From positions 3,038,001 through 3,102,000 of the forward strand of contig JBANDB010000001.1 in NCBI GenBank assembly GCA_037576215.1: a stretch of 64,000 bases of DNA, read 5' to 3'. Position numbers and translations under genes: made by a program. Positions 45,009 to 56,328 of this stretch are shown here, piece after piece. Origin of the DNA: Armillaria gallica. Taxonomy: Eukaryota > Basidiomycota > Agaricomycetes > Agaricales > Physalacriaceae. The stretch's first letter is position 1, and every line of letters begins with the position of its first letter. The notes under the pieces are model-generated. The model saw nothing but the letters and a program-made list of their open reading frames with translations, ran no database searches and had not been told where the DNA came from.

Positions 45009-45239
45009 ACACTAGGAGTCCGTCAATGCAGAAAAAGATCTTCAGCTCTATGATGCCATCAAACTGGACAAACTTCCCTTAAACTCCTTGATGTTCAAGT
45101 GTCCGGAGACCTCACTCCCTAGCATTCCATTCATACTGAATCAACATGTGTGAAGTAGATAAGCAATTGACGTAAGATCGCTAGTGTCGATCTTGGATGC
45201 ATGTGTCACTGAATATGCGGAACGGTAGCGACATCGATG

Positions 45240-45345
45240 ATTGCAGCCATAAGGGAAAGCAAGAGCGATGGGAGATGTGTTTGTATGAATAACAGATACC
45301 AACCCACGTGTTATAAACCGTGCTAGACACGCTCATTGGCTGCTG
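45240..45345 (-). promoter_or_regulatory. orphan promoter and start region of the seven-segment family
   Basis: The minus strand holds GTTTATAACAC, a CATACAAAC-spaced stretch and ATGGC at 45251 in the order of the array promoters (compare 29600-29680). After the ATG the frame runs MAAIIDVATVP and stops, with no family exon behind it. It looks like a promoter left after loss of its gene. Confidence 0.5.
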
Positions 45346-46820
45346 AGAAGATAATCATCAGTCAAGTGAGAACAGCCCCTTTGCCGATCCTTAGATATCC
45401 AGTCTGTTCCATGATTTAACCAGCTATCGCGTACACAGACAGTTTCACCACCATGATAGAAGGCCCCATATTGCCGCAAAGAGCACGATAGTAGGGAAAG
45501 AGATCTGGTTTTAGAACCGCCTCTCAGAGATAGGCGCATGATCAGGGACGAAGCTGCGTCCTGGAATAGAAACAACAAAGAAACAAGGCAACTATCGCGG
45601 TGAGATTTCAGCGCAGAGGTCGACTTGAACTTGATCTGCCATGGCGTGAGCCCTGAGATCGCCATAAATTTGATGGAAAAAGGATAAAAAGGCTTTGATG
45701 CTAGGTATGATCGTAATGATGAGTGATCCTAAATCATAAAAAGGGATCGGCAAGGATATCGATCTTTGCTTGTTATACCGAGGGATCCCCTGGAACGGCC
45801 GTACACGATGATGGGAGAAAGTTTATCCTGGAAATAGCGCATCTATTGAAAGTGTGGGGGAAGAATGTAATACGTACTTCATAATAGGAATGAACTCCGA
45901 TCTTTTTCCAGAGGCAGTTTCCCTTTCTAACAATCGGCAAATCTTTGAAGGCAGACTCTGTCTCGGAGTCGACCCATATTCATTCACGTCCAGAGTCATT
46001 TATTATCCATCACTGAGACGCAGCAATATGCAAAAGGAGCCACGGACCAATGCTGAGAGAAGACTGTCGGAACCAAAGATAGAAGCAGATATTAATATCG
46101 AGGCTAATGCTCGCATGCCATGACACTATTGGCGAGATGCGTTCAAATCAAGTTTCACAGATGAATGACCGCATCTTGAAAAGATCGGCCAGGATCACAA
46201 TTGAGGAGATTCTTTATCGACGAGCGATGAAGAGGATAGGGTCTTACACATGGGCTTGTTATTCCGGCGACTACCAGACCTGTAGACATACCAGGACGAC
46301 CACACACAACATCATGGAGGTGACGGTGCAACTCATAGCACCTTTATCGGCTTGGGCCATATTGACATCCCACAGAGACCTCATACCATCTATATATATG
46401 CTGGATTATGATGAAAATCGCGCAGAGGCCAATAGCAGCTTGCAAGACTTACATATTTCACCCTCTTTGATGACCTTCCTGCTTCTATGATACTGATTTT
46501 GTTGGCGCTAGGTTCAAGTATTGTTCCTTAGACGGTAGCGCCCAACTCAATAGATAGCATCTCTCCAGTTCCAGGGATTCCTAGCAATGATGGATTCGGT
46601 GTACTAGAAGCAAGGGTGAAAGCTAGCCGGCGGGACCTGCCGGTCAAAATTAACTGTTTGTCACCGCCAAGGCTCCAGGAAGGGCGGTTGATAACCAAAA
46701 GATCCTACGAAGCCCAAAGCCAAGATGAAAGCAACAAGTTGAGAACAGTCCCAACGTGATAGCAGCTCCGCCATGCATTGGGCAATCCTGAAGTCGGACC
46801 TGTCGTACGAGGCTCCGACA
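45346..46820. other. no recognisable gene
   Basis: Frames at 45333-45665 (-), 45854-46123 (+) and 46107-46490 (+) have no known motifs and no visible splice partners. CpG content is normal again. Confidence 0.4.
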
Positions 46821-46829
46821 TTGTTCCTG

Positions 46830-47320
46830 TCTTGTTAACTGTCCAAAGAAAGTTCCATAGTACCCCCACTCAATGGGTACTAGTGCGTCTACTCCAGTAC
46901 TAGAATTGCCAGATGAAGATGTACTGTATTCGGTGTAGCAGACTCGGAGGTAAAGATAGGCACGCTTCTTTCCCACGAACCACCATGACGAAAACCAAAG
47001 AGTCGGAACTCAAACGACGCTCCAACTTCATCGACATCATCCAATGGCTCAAAGCATTCAGAACACCCAGAAGACACGCTCTCGCCACGAACTATGTTCT
47101 CCACAACATACCGAGTCGTCAAAAAGGATGGCTCAAAGATGTCAATGATGGTCGATGGGCTTCCTCCTCGAAATCAGTCATGAACGACTTCCAAAAACTG
47201 CAGCTTGCCATCCACGCTCTCTGTAAGAGCCCACCGTAAAGCGATGCCAGGGACACTAACAAGAATCTAGAAAAAGACGACTGAGCTATGCACCGACACC
47301 ATTCCCTGGCTGGCTCACCC
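46830..47320. repeat. direct repeat pair, copy 1 (partner at 48765-49240)
   Basis: Shares CTTCTTTCCCACGAACCACC with CTTCTTCCCACGAACCACC at 48887, followed by collinear diverged sequence (a GGAACACCC-type block, an AACTA(T/C)GT block, CTCTGTAA, and GATGCCAGGGA). Both copies have partly open minus-strand frames (46889-47122 and 48746-49123) with similar C-termini ending in a LVLE-type motif, so an ancient exon is possible. I do not recognise the family. Confidence 0.5.
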
Positions 47321-47958
47321 ATCGATGCAGTCACGCTTCTTGCCAAGCTTCGGCATGCCCAGCAAAAGGGTCGCACAAGTCAACCTTGCGCCGTTACCCT
47401 CCCGCTCCCGACAATTTTTCCTAACGTGGTATTGCGGCCAACCGTGCCATTATCAAACCCTTCTCCGACCCTCAAGGCGTTCGAGATGTGCCCAAGATTT
47501 CTCTGAGTTCAGAGGCGTCAATCCGCATGGCAGAGGCAACACTATCGTCTATCTCATTGCTCCCACGCACGGCTACTCAAATTCTGGACTACCACGAGCT
47601 CATTTTGGGTGGTGATTCCTCGTGGGACACACCCCGGCTCAATGTGAACGAGCCATCGCACCGTGTTGCGGTCCACCAGGTTCCTATCGCTGCCGAGGTG
47701 TACGGTTCCAGAGGTTGCTCGTTGGAACAGCGGTATCTCCATGGAGTCGGAGGTCATGGTCATTGACGAACTCTGCTCGTCGGTCAGGATCACGATTGAC
47801 GGGAGATGCCTGCGCTGGTGTGGACAAATAGGATGTAGCTTGACAGAGTCTCACGAGTCACGACTCACTATTCCGACGGTGACCGTGGGTGGTATAGTGC
47901 CGCGGCCACTGTACCAAGCGTACAATATTATTGTGACGAATGTGTACATGTTCTTGAG
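47321..47958. other. no recognisable gene
   Basis: Overlapping plus and minus frames (47488-47766 +, 47554-47793 -) without known domains. Confidence 0.35.
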
Positions 47959-48675
47959 CTATGTATCATGAGCCGGCCTATAACAGTGCTTTCGGCTTCC
48001 CAGGAAGTCTTGTGAGACGATGAGACGAACAAGTGTACACCGCACTTTACATCTAGACCGAGCAAACATCAACTTGAATATCACTGATGAATCGGATCCG
48101 GACGTACCTGCAAACGTTGGCCTTTGATTCTCCCTGCCGCAATCATGGAAGAAAAAGGTGATATGTGATGGAGAAGCGCAACTCCTGAAGCCGACGTGAA
48201 TCGTGACGGTTTTCGGACATGTTTCAAAGCTTATTGACGAAGGGCCTCCGCTCCTGACCCACTCGTATGCGAATGAAGGACTGGACGAAGGTGATACATG
48301 ATGCATGAGACCCTGACAAGCTGAAGAGAGCTTTAGAACCAACCAAGTCGCTACAAACAAATTCGAAAACGCGTCCTTACCTGAGACTGCTACTGCGGCC
48401 AAACTGCAGCTACACACTCTGCCCAATTCCGCATCGAAAGTCTCGACCACCCCTTCCCAGAACATAGAGTACACAGGTAAGTCGGCATCCACACTCCAGA
48501 AGCTGGATGGCTGTATTCGCCAGTCGGCGCCTTGGTTGTTGACATGCGCATGGAAAGGATAGAAACCATGGGCTTGAACTTGAAATCCACGCGTCCTTGC
48601 TGTCTTGTTCCGCAACCAGAACTTTATAAACACGACGCTGCTAGAGATAGGTAAGCTTGACGTCCTCGAGTCCAT
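47959..48675 (-). CDS. hypothetical open frame, 238 codons
   Basis: The longest uninterrupted frame between 45 and 52 kb outside transposon genes. It begins at a true ATG (48675) with MDSRTSSLPISSSVVFIKFW and is rich in Ser, Phe and Cys. The middle part (VQAHGFYPFHAHVNN.., WSVDADLPVYSMFWEG) looks coding. The stretch around 48420-48330 resembles an intron read through, because a GTGTGTAGC donor is followed by a possible acceptor. I recognise no family. It may be part of a decayed multi-exon gene, since the neighbourhood is full of pseudogenes. Confidence 0.3.
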   Translation of the reverse strand: MDSRTSSLPISSSVVFIKFWLRNKTARTRGFQVQAHGFYPFHAHVNNQGADWRIQPSSFWSVDADLPVYSMFWEGVVETFDAELGRVCSCSLAAVAVSGKDAFSNLFVATWLVLKLSSACQGLMHHVSPSSSPSFAYEWVRSGGPSSISFETCPKTVTIHVGFRSCASPSHITFFFHDCGRENQRPTFAGTSGSDSSVIFKLMFARSRCKVRCTLVRLIVSQDFLGSRKHCYRPAHDT

Positions 48676-48764
48676 CTCACAAGACTCACCTATCGTTTTG
48701 TCCTCGCTCGACGATTTTGGGCTTCTAGCATGGGCACTGGTTTTGTCATGTACGATTATTGACA

Positions 48765-49240
48765 GTCGCTAGCCATCCAAAGATTCCATAGCAAGGGTAA
48801 CGCCTCTCCAGGACAAGAATTACAGACGAGGATGTATTTGGTGTAAGTATAATTGAAGAAGCAAGAGGTAGAAATACACGTGCTCGCTTCTTCCCACGAA
48901 CCACCATGTCGTCTGGACGCAAATCAACAGAGACGGAGGATGACCCCCTCCAACACTGTCCAAAGGTTCGTACATCCTGGAACACCCAAATACACGCCCT
49001 CGCACAAACTACGTCCTCCATGACATCCTGAATCGTCGACAGGGAAGTCGAAGACAACTCGTCTGCGCCACGAGCACAGATCACATTCTCAGCCTTGACC
49101 GCGCCCGGACTCTTGCCATCCAAACACTCTGTAAAGTCTAAGCACCTCTGCAGTTGGAGATGCGGACGCTATTGGATGCCAGGGAGTCAGAGACGCTGAG
49201 CTACCGACACCAGTGAGCGAGTGCTCGCCTAGCCAGTTTC
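48765..49240. repeat. direct repeat pair, copy 2 (partner at 46830-47320)
   Basis: Diverged copy of the block described at 46830, in the same orientation 1.9 kb away. Confidence 0.5.
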
Positions 49241-49599
49241 TCAGCCCGAAGAGTTATACCAGAGCAGTCATCATTTCGACGAGTAGATCATATCAAACTA
49301 ACCTACGTCCAGTACGCGCCATCCTCCCTAATCCCGTCACATGCTAATCTCTCCCATCCTAGACACCCATACTGAGTCTAACCACCCTATTCAAATGCAC
49401 ACGCCACCGCACGTCCTCTCATGCTAGGCCTACACGAGGATAACGCGCATACACTCGACTCGTCGGACAACTCAACCAGTGGAGATACCCGGCACGACTA
49501 CCGAGTATGGTTCCAGATTCCTTGGCCAAGCTAGAGGACGAACAAGAAGGTGGAATGGAGTATGGTGCGTGTTTAGGCCCTGGGACTCGTGATTCGTCG

Positions 49600-50520
49600 C
49601 TGATCGTTGGATAGCTCGCCTATTTCTTTCGCAGCGAACCTCAAGTCGGGATTCCTCTCAAGACACCGACGTAGTGGCGGATGCATTGGCGAACATCAAG
49701 GCGACATCGTTTGGCCACGCTTGTTTCCTCGTCGAGTTTCCGGGAGAGGTACAACCCAGCACACCCACCCAATCTTTCGGCCTGGGGGTACGTTGTGGTC
49801 GTCATCAGCCCAGTAAGCGCCATGCTATTCAGCTCTGTCGCGTGCTCACCTTTCCTAGTAAACTGCCATATCAACGCTCTTTGACTGGACACGCGCGCCA
49901 CACATCTCTGCTCGCCTAGGCAACGACAAGCGTAATGAATGCGGGGGTATCCAAGGCACATGCTCATACACTCGATCAGTGGAGCGTTGAACGTGTGGAC
50001 ATACCCGGAACGTCCTTCACGTTAACTTGTACCTCCGTCCAGCATTTCACCAGTCGGGGTCATTGCAACTCTCGAGTGAGTGTACTTCACTCGTGCCGCC
50101 GGTGACCGGTGATGTCGTTTATCGATCCACCAAAGATGGAGACGATAAGGCGGAGGAAAGGCCACTATCCCGGTGTCGAAAGTGATTAGAGAGCGGTTTG
50201 GTGGATCCGATCTGACGACGGGTACGTGCAGTACTTCTTTGCGACGTGCGTTTCATTGACTCATTTCCTTCCAGTGCCTATGAGCCGAGGTTGTTGATGT
50301 CCACTATATATCGTGTGCATCAGGAGAGTTTTTATCTTCAAGCTCAAGCTGAGCAAGGGCGGGTGCTACGCATTGGTGGTGAGCCGTTTTTTATTCCTTT
50401 GGTTCCTATGTTTATTCTCATCTAAGATCCGGATACTGACATGGACGACAGACGAAATCATGAAGCGTAAGAAGATTGGTATATTCAATGAGGACTTTCT
50501 TCCTGCCTCTCGGTAATGTC
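49600..50520 (+). pseudogene. NAPE-PLD-like metallo-hydrolase (decayed)
   Basis: Spaced blocks in different frames match fungal N-acyl-phosphatidylethanolamine phospholipase D, a metallo-beta-lactamase-fold enzyme. The N-terminal strand is ALANIKATSFGHACFLVEFP (49683-49742). VVVVIS near 49800 stands where the family continues with its HNHYDHLD zinc motif, but here it is followed by PVSAM. Next come CTSVQHFTSRG (near 50030), GDVVYRSTKDGDD (near 50110), PVSKVIRERFGGSDLTT (near 50180) and, after an intron with GTACGT..TTCCAG, AYEPRLLMSTIYRVHQE (near 50275). Order and spacing fit the family. The loss of the zinc ligands and several frame changes rule out function. Living homologues release N-acylethanolamines from membrane phospholipids. 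Confidence 0.72.
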
Positions 50521-50733
50521 ACCTAGTCAAAATTGTTATGATTACGCCCGGCGTTCCCCGTTGGACAGTGCTGGGTAATTTTTATCACACCCCTCCCCGC
50601 GCATATAACTTCGAGCCCACAGAGAAAACTATACATTCATAGTTACGCATTTACGCATCGACAAACACTAGCTACAGTAGGCTCTGTTTTTACCAGCCCC
50701 GGCACCTCTGTACTTTGCTTTATTTCATGTATG

Positions 50734-51060
50734 CCCATTTCCGATGAACGCAGAGCGATGACTCCATAATCAATTGAAGGCAAAGTTGACGGTAGTGACA
50801 GCATAAAGGGGATGATCACAAAAACCAGAATGAGCCGAAATATGTGAACGACTGTTTTCTCATCTCATCAGCTTTGATCGATTAATAGGAATGCTTGCGA
50901 CTTACAGATATTCCACTTGCACGTCCGTGGTTACACCTATGCCTTCGAAAGATGGATGCAGGAGCACGTAAAGAATATTGGAGTTCAGCTCCGCGTCGAC
51001 AAATTGGTGTGTATAAGCTATGTCGTCGTCGGTAAGATCAGGTGCGGTATAAGCCCAAGC
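50734..51060 (-). pseudogene. seven-segment membrane protein, copy 10 (5' remnant)
   Basis: The minus strand from 51060 gives an exon 1 relative (PDLTDDDIAYTHQFVDAELN) without its ATG, then a shortened exon 2 ending GTGGAATATCT|GTAAG. Exon 3 is broken (a TGA after FGSFWFL) and ends at GTTCATCGGAAATGGG near 50734. Beyond that, homology stops. It shares its upstream flank with copy 7 through the segmental duplication at 51140-52330. Confidence 0.7.
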
Positions 51061-51139
51061 ACTCGTGGTGAATGACCCAGCAAGGGCTTTGCAGAGGGTA
51101 ATGGAAACTAGGTTCTTCTTTATACACAGCGCAAAGGCC

Positions 51140-52330
51140 GTCAGGCGTCGTAAAGTGAGGAATCATCCCCAGATCGAAGACAACGATTTATTTTTCAGGG
51201 ACTCATGAGCGCCGATCCTTCGTAGTCACTATGAGCCATCGTGTGAACGGGTTGCTGTATGAGTGATCTTAAACAGGGAAGAGCATGATCCCGCCTGAAG
51301 GAAGATCGTATCAGTACTAGCGAGGTCAAGAATATAATCATACGAAGTACATTTGACACACACAGACTGCGTCCATGTGGCATTAGATCAAGATGCAAAA
51401 AGATGAACAGGGTCTGGGAGGAGAATCAGCGGATCCTCCGTAGGAGATCTAGCGCAACTTCCGGGTCTGTCGATCACGAATCCTGCCCGTCTCCACGAAC
51501 GAAGTGATGGTAGTACTAGGAGATAATTGTTCTAGTCTCGTAGTGGGGTTGAGAGGTATACGCCCAGGAAGGATATCTCCGCTGCTGTTCTATAGATAGT
51601 CTCACAGTTTTAATGTCAAGAGCTGTTGTATTTTTTTTCAAACTATTAACAGACGAAAGCATGAAACGAAAACAGCTCTCATCAAGGCCATGATGGAGCG
51701 AACATGCTGTGAACATATCAGGGACAACGTGCGGGAACACCGATCTTATGGACTCACCTTGGCTTCAACAATGTTGGCTCTCTTCCAGTTGTCTTTCCTT
51801 TGTTCGCGAATCAGGTTGTCCCGCCTTTCTACCGGTGTGTGATTGTTCGTCGTTGATGATACCGGAGAGGCGATGAAAAGATGAACTTGAATGCGGCCGA
51901 GTCTCTCGATGTCGTGAGAAGACAACCCCCATCAACATGGCAAGCCATAATGTGAGAATATACAGCGTCCCCGCCAGTTGCCTCATGCAGCGGCGCCGCT
52001 TGCAGTGACGAGGGATTCTGATCTTCTGTCCGAAGGAGAAACGGAATTGGCGAGATATTGCTTGATATCGGAAACCCAGCACTTTCGAAGGCACCCTTGC
52101 AGTCAGGCCTATCCTCGTTGGACGTTTACTTTGGAAAGCAACGGCAGAGAGGAGGTCTGTACGCCATTGATGTTGCTACTATTGAATTGAATCTTGTTAG
52201 AGGAGCCTGAGAACGAGAAAATACCACGCACCGAGTGGCACTTTGCGTCTCCACGTCATTCCCGGTCCAATAACCTCTTAAGCGCCTTTTAAACATCCCT
52301 TGAATCCAGAAAAATGGACATGATTTGCTA
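51140..52330. repeat. segmental duplication, copy 2 (partner at 30380-31620)
   Basis: Collinear with 30380-31620 in the same orientation, with many small indels. The minus frames at 51765-52094 and 52126-52512 correspond to disrupted frames in the partner. Homology ends near 52330 (AAAAATGGACATGATTTGCTATGGTG), where CpG-poor sequence starts. Confidence 0.65.
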
Positions 52331-52689
52331 TGGTGTTGGTGTATCGAATGGATGGACCAGAAACATTCAAAGTCAATGTCTTCAAGATGTTCAAATTTTG
52401 ACATGTTTAGTGCAACATTCCATTGATGTATTAGGAATTTGAGCATGAGACTTTTAATGCTAGGGATTTTGAAGGAGATGGCAAGGAATGCCCAGTTGAT
52501 GCACTGAAGCAAGGAAGGTGTTTGAGAGGTCTGAGGTTCAGATCTATATCCTCAAGATGTTCAAGTAAGATTATTACTTAAAGAAGTGACTTCGAAACAT
52601 TCAGCACAATGACCTCAGGACATTTGGAACATTCACAGTAAGGATTGACAGCAATGTCCTTGAGACATTGAATGTTTGAGAGAGGAGCC

Positions 52690-53720
52690 TCTTCAATGTC
52701 TCCTGCCCTCCTGCATCTTCCTTCAATGCTGTCCTTCCCTAGCATCACTCCCCCAGATACTCCCATGGCCTCACATCAGAGTATGACTGCTGCTGTCCCC
52801 TCTGTTGTTGTTGCCATTGTCATGGTGGTTGTCATCATCATGGCTAGTTCTGCCTTTGATAGATCCTCCTGTGCCGAGATGGTGGCTGATGTCAAATGTT
52901 CGGGTGTATTAGACACTATTGTAGTGTGCAGAAGTCATGTCTGGCAGTGATTGACACTGATGTCGATCTGGGGGATACTGGGTAAGTTGGGGATGGGCCA
53001 CATATTTGTAGTCATGGTGGAGTGTAGGCAAACATCATTGTAACCATCAATGGTGGAAGAGTCCTAGTCATAGTTGGTAGGGGTGTAGGACATCGTGTGG
53101 CCTCATTTGAGGGCTTACACAGGTGTGGTGGGAGTGTGTAGGGCTGCACACTGTAACTGTATTGTATGGTGGTATGGCTTCCATGTACGGTATATATACC
53201 GAAGCTGTGAGCCCTTCAAGTGATACCATACAATATGGCTGTCGATGGCCATATTTGTGTGGCAGTGCTACAAGTGATAAATGCATGTTTATGAGGCTTG
53301 TAGGTGCCCTTTAACATAAATGAAATGACTCACCATCATCTTATTTCATGTGTCTACACATGCTGTGCAATTTACAGCTTAAATTTCAGCCTTTAGGATA
53401 GTATGATGCCATAAGGACAGCCCCTATGCCTGTTCAGCTACCCAATAAAGGTCGATCCCATGGCCATAATGTACTCAAGGTGCATTAAACGGTACACCAC
53501 GCTATTCTATATGCATTGAGGACCTTATTCAAGCTGGTAATAGTGTTGTACCTGGCCAGAACCAATACAGCCATAATTGTATGGACCGAAGCTGTCAGCG
53601 AAGTTGACCTTACAGTATACGGATGGTTATGGACAGTGTGCAGCCCTAGGAGTGTGCACCATCTGGGCCACTGGGTGTAGTAAAAAGACCTGAATAAAAG
53701 TCAGGAGAGATAAATAATAA
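52690..53720 (+). repeat. dispersed repeat family, copy B (split by a MITE)
   Basis: Carries GTGCCGAGATGG (52872) and GAGGGCTTAC (53109) as in copies A and C, is interrupted at 53139, and resumes at 53657 with GCACCATCTGGGCC and AAAAAGACCTGAA (53682). A short frame (52672-52950) encodes one Val/Ile-rich hydrophobic segment followed by DRSSCAEMVADVK, parallel to the HRPSRAEMGADIE segment in copy C. Confidence 0.65.
53139..53648. mobile_element. hAT-type MITE, 510 bp
   Basis: Perfect 16-bp terminal inverted repeats TAGGGCTGCACACTGT, flanked by perfect 8-bp direct repeats GGAGTGTG at 53131-53138 and 53649-53656. The 8-bp duplication and TAGGG ends fit the hAT superfamily. No transposase is encoded. 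Removing it restores the continuity of repeat copy B, confirming the insertion. Confidence 0.9.
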
Positions 53721-54760
53721 TAATAAAACATACAGATCATACCCAAATCATGCTTGATTAGAGTATGAGACAGGTGTATTGAGAGGAGGTCAAAAAGTAG
53801 AAGAAGGCTGTGCAGATTTACAGTCTGGCATTGGTCCAGGGTGATCAAGAGCAATGTCCTTGAGACATTCCCTTGAGAGTCAAAAAATGTGCATGATACA
53901 TTCAAAGCTAGGACTTTCTGGAGGCTCAGGAAATGAGCTTTGGGACACTCTCTGAAAGAGCTATGCACATTTATTGTCAAATGTCCTTGAGACATTTAAC
54001 AGAAGCAATGACCTAGTACTACTTCAAGACATTCAGAGCTGAGATGTTGAAGCAAGGCACAAGGCATTGTCTTTGAACTTTTTGAGAAGAAATGACCTCA
54101 AGACATGTTGATAGCCAAAGATATCACCAAGGTGAAAGCAATGAAAGATTGTTCATGATAGCTTCAGCTTGTTTACTACTTCAAAATTCTCTTCAAATCT
54201 GTAAAAATGTAAGTAATTTTATAGACTTCAAGTGACTGGCTTTGAGGACATTGACAAAAGTGTCCTCAAGACATTGAACAGGAAAATCTTAAGACATTGG
54301 CCTTGAGACATTTACAGCACTTCCAGAAAATAATGAGAATTGTGGAAAATGATGTCATCATATTTTCAAACCTAAATCAGCTTGTAAATACTATTTTTAG
54401 TATATACACTGTTGAATCATTGACCCCTAGCTGGTCTGAGAGTCATAGCAGGAAATCCTTTTATATCGTTGCAGGAATTGGTAAAAGCCCCTGTGTTGAG
54501 GTCTGCTACTATATTCACACCAACGATAACAACTCCCACCTTTTTGGCATAGTACAGGATGAGTAAAAGGATGTTCATAGTGGTCAGCAAAGGAGAGATG
54601 ATGCCAAATGTGTCAAAGGGTTATGACCAAACTAGGTAAATATCCTTGATTATTGAGTGATGTAACTGATGATGACATTTTCCGTGATTCTCATTATTTT
54701 CCAGAAGCCCTGTAAGTGCTGGCTTTGAGGACATCAACCAGTGTTCTCAAGACATCGAAC

Positions 54761-55381
54761 TTAAATGAGGAATGGGCTACCTATTAGGTAAACAAAGTTT
54801 GGTATGGATCAAGAAGTTCAAAGGCCAGGATCATCTGTCCACTTCTGTCCAGCATTGGACTGGCAACCATTGATACCTGGCTGGAGATCAGGGCCAAAAA
54901 TGGCACTGGATCACATGATGAACATCCTGTTCACAATCCTCGCATATTCACACATCTAAGGTCTGCTTAGGTCAGGTGACATGACTCTTTGCATGATGCC
55001 CATGCCCAAATTGAGCAAACCAGATGCTCAAGGAGATGTAGGACTTGCTACAGACCAAATATATCAGATATCGAAAATAGAAGTTGTTTCAAACAAGTAG
55101 AAGTAGTCACAAATGAAAGGGATTTCCAAGAGCTTCTATATTGGTTGAGTAATTAACAATTTATTATTAAAATATCGCAGTTATATGATATTCTCCTTCT
55201 CTAGTTCCTTGAGAATGCTTTCTGGGAGCACCCAATGTCCTCTAGTGTCATGCTACCCAAGCAGCCTGTCTGCCATTTAACCTGCATGCATAGGCATCCA
55301 TAAACTGAAGGGAACGATTGACAAATCTACAAACAAGAATTTCAACTGTTACTTTCTGCCATTACAAGTGAATTAAAGAGC
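54761..55381. other. no recognisable gene
   Basis: CpG-poor, AT-rich sequence with only very short frames. Confidence 0.4.
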
Positions 55382-55780
55382 CTACTGACACATACTAACA
55401 ATAGGAATTGCTCCTAAAGCTGCTAGTGCATTTTTCTCCAACACATCCTCCCGAGAAAAATCAGGATTAAGCTGGTACAGCCCCTTTGCATAGCCCCAAC
55501 ACTGCTCTATTGGATTCAGCTCGCAGTGAAATTTTGGCAGGAAGACAACTTGAACACTGCATGCCTCACAGCTGACTTTGAGAAAGGATTTGACATTTGT
55601 GAAGTCTGGCTGATTGAATAAGATGCGATGGCAGCAGCAATCATCTGCAGGTGATGCACATTTAAAACCCTTGCACTCTGCCTTTTTGGACTTGATGAAT
55701 TCTGCTGTAAATCCATGCTCCTGAAGGATAACTGCTGTCCCTGTTAGGGATGTGCCAAATAGACAAAGGTAACTCACATG
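55382..55780 (-). pseudogene. Tc1/mariner-like DDE transposase, C-terminal fragment
   Basis: A clean minus frame of 131 codons. Key blocks are CCHRILFNQPDFTNVKSFLK, VFLPKFHCELNPIEQCWGYA and EDVLEKNALAALGAIPIVSM. They match the C-terminal part of an abundant agaricomycete transposase-like family with a Tc1/mariner DDE fold; the Glu of HCELN(P/F)IE is the third catalytic residue. The first two Asp residues and the N-terminal helix-turn-helix part are not visible upstream. The frame opens without an ATG context I trust. Although uninterrupted, it is too short to be a working transposase, and it lies in CpG-poor repeat DNA. Confidence 0.75.
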
Positions 55781-56049
55781 AGCAGAGGTCCATGGAGTGC
55801 ATGGGCTTTGGCAAAGCTATTAGCAACGTCACCCTTGAGCCAAAGCCCTAAGATTGGATTGCAGAGTGGAGTCTGTGGAGAGCAAAGGTTTGGATAGAGT
55901 AAGGATAGTCCAACAGAGCAGAGGCTGCGGACTTGAGAGTGATAGGATTAGACTTGGAGTCTGATGGAATCCAATGGAGGTCTGTTTGCTACTGAATTTG
56001 GGTTCTAGATTTAATATGTAAAATAGTAAAATGAAACAGAAATGAAATA
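55781..56049. other. no recognisable gene; possible rest of an LTR
   Basis: CpG-poor sequence left of the recognisable LTR start. It could be the remainder of the LTR that begins at 56168 on the minus strand; no CA end or target duplication was found. Confidence 0.35.
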
Positions 56050-56182
56050 TTAAATGGAGTAAGTAAATGGTAAGCAGCTGGAGGCCGTGGATGTCCGATA
56101 GTGTGATCTGTTGTGAAGTCTATGCTTGAAGTCAGTGTGAAGTGGAGGTCCATGGCATGTGCGTAACAGTATCCCCCCCTTA
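56050..56182 (-). mobile_element. 3' LTR start and polypurine tract of a second, CpG-depleted element copy
   Basis: On the minus strand AAGGGGGGGATAC (56169-56181) is followed by TGTTACGCACATGCCATGG. This is the same order as 43367-43400 with CpG replaced by CA/TG. Homology to the other LTR runs to about 56050. Confidence 0.7.
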
Positions 56183-56328
56183 GCATTCTTGCTCTCAAGA
56201 GCGCTGATCCTGATGGCCAATCAATATGGTTATGTGTGCATGAAATTTGATCATGGGAATTTGCAACTTAACTTCCTACCTTCACCATCCCTACTTTTTC
56301 AATGTTACTCCTTTCTTCATTGTAAAAC

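Larger units (their letters stand above)
52370..54760. repeat. cluster of palindromic AATGTCCTTGAGACATT-type 17-mers
   Basis: An imperfect palindrome AATGTC-n5-GACATT recurs: complete at about 52653, 53852 and 53978, and diverged at about 54263 and 54295, with half sites (CTCAAGACAT, CTTCAAGATGTT) near 52390, 52550, 54020, 54095 and 54750. The sequence between carries no recognised gene except repeat copy B and its MITE. Confidence 0.6.
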
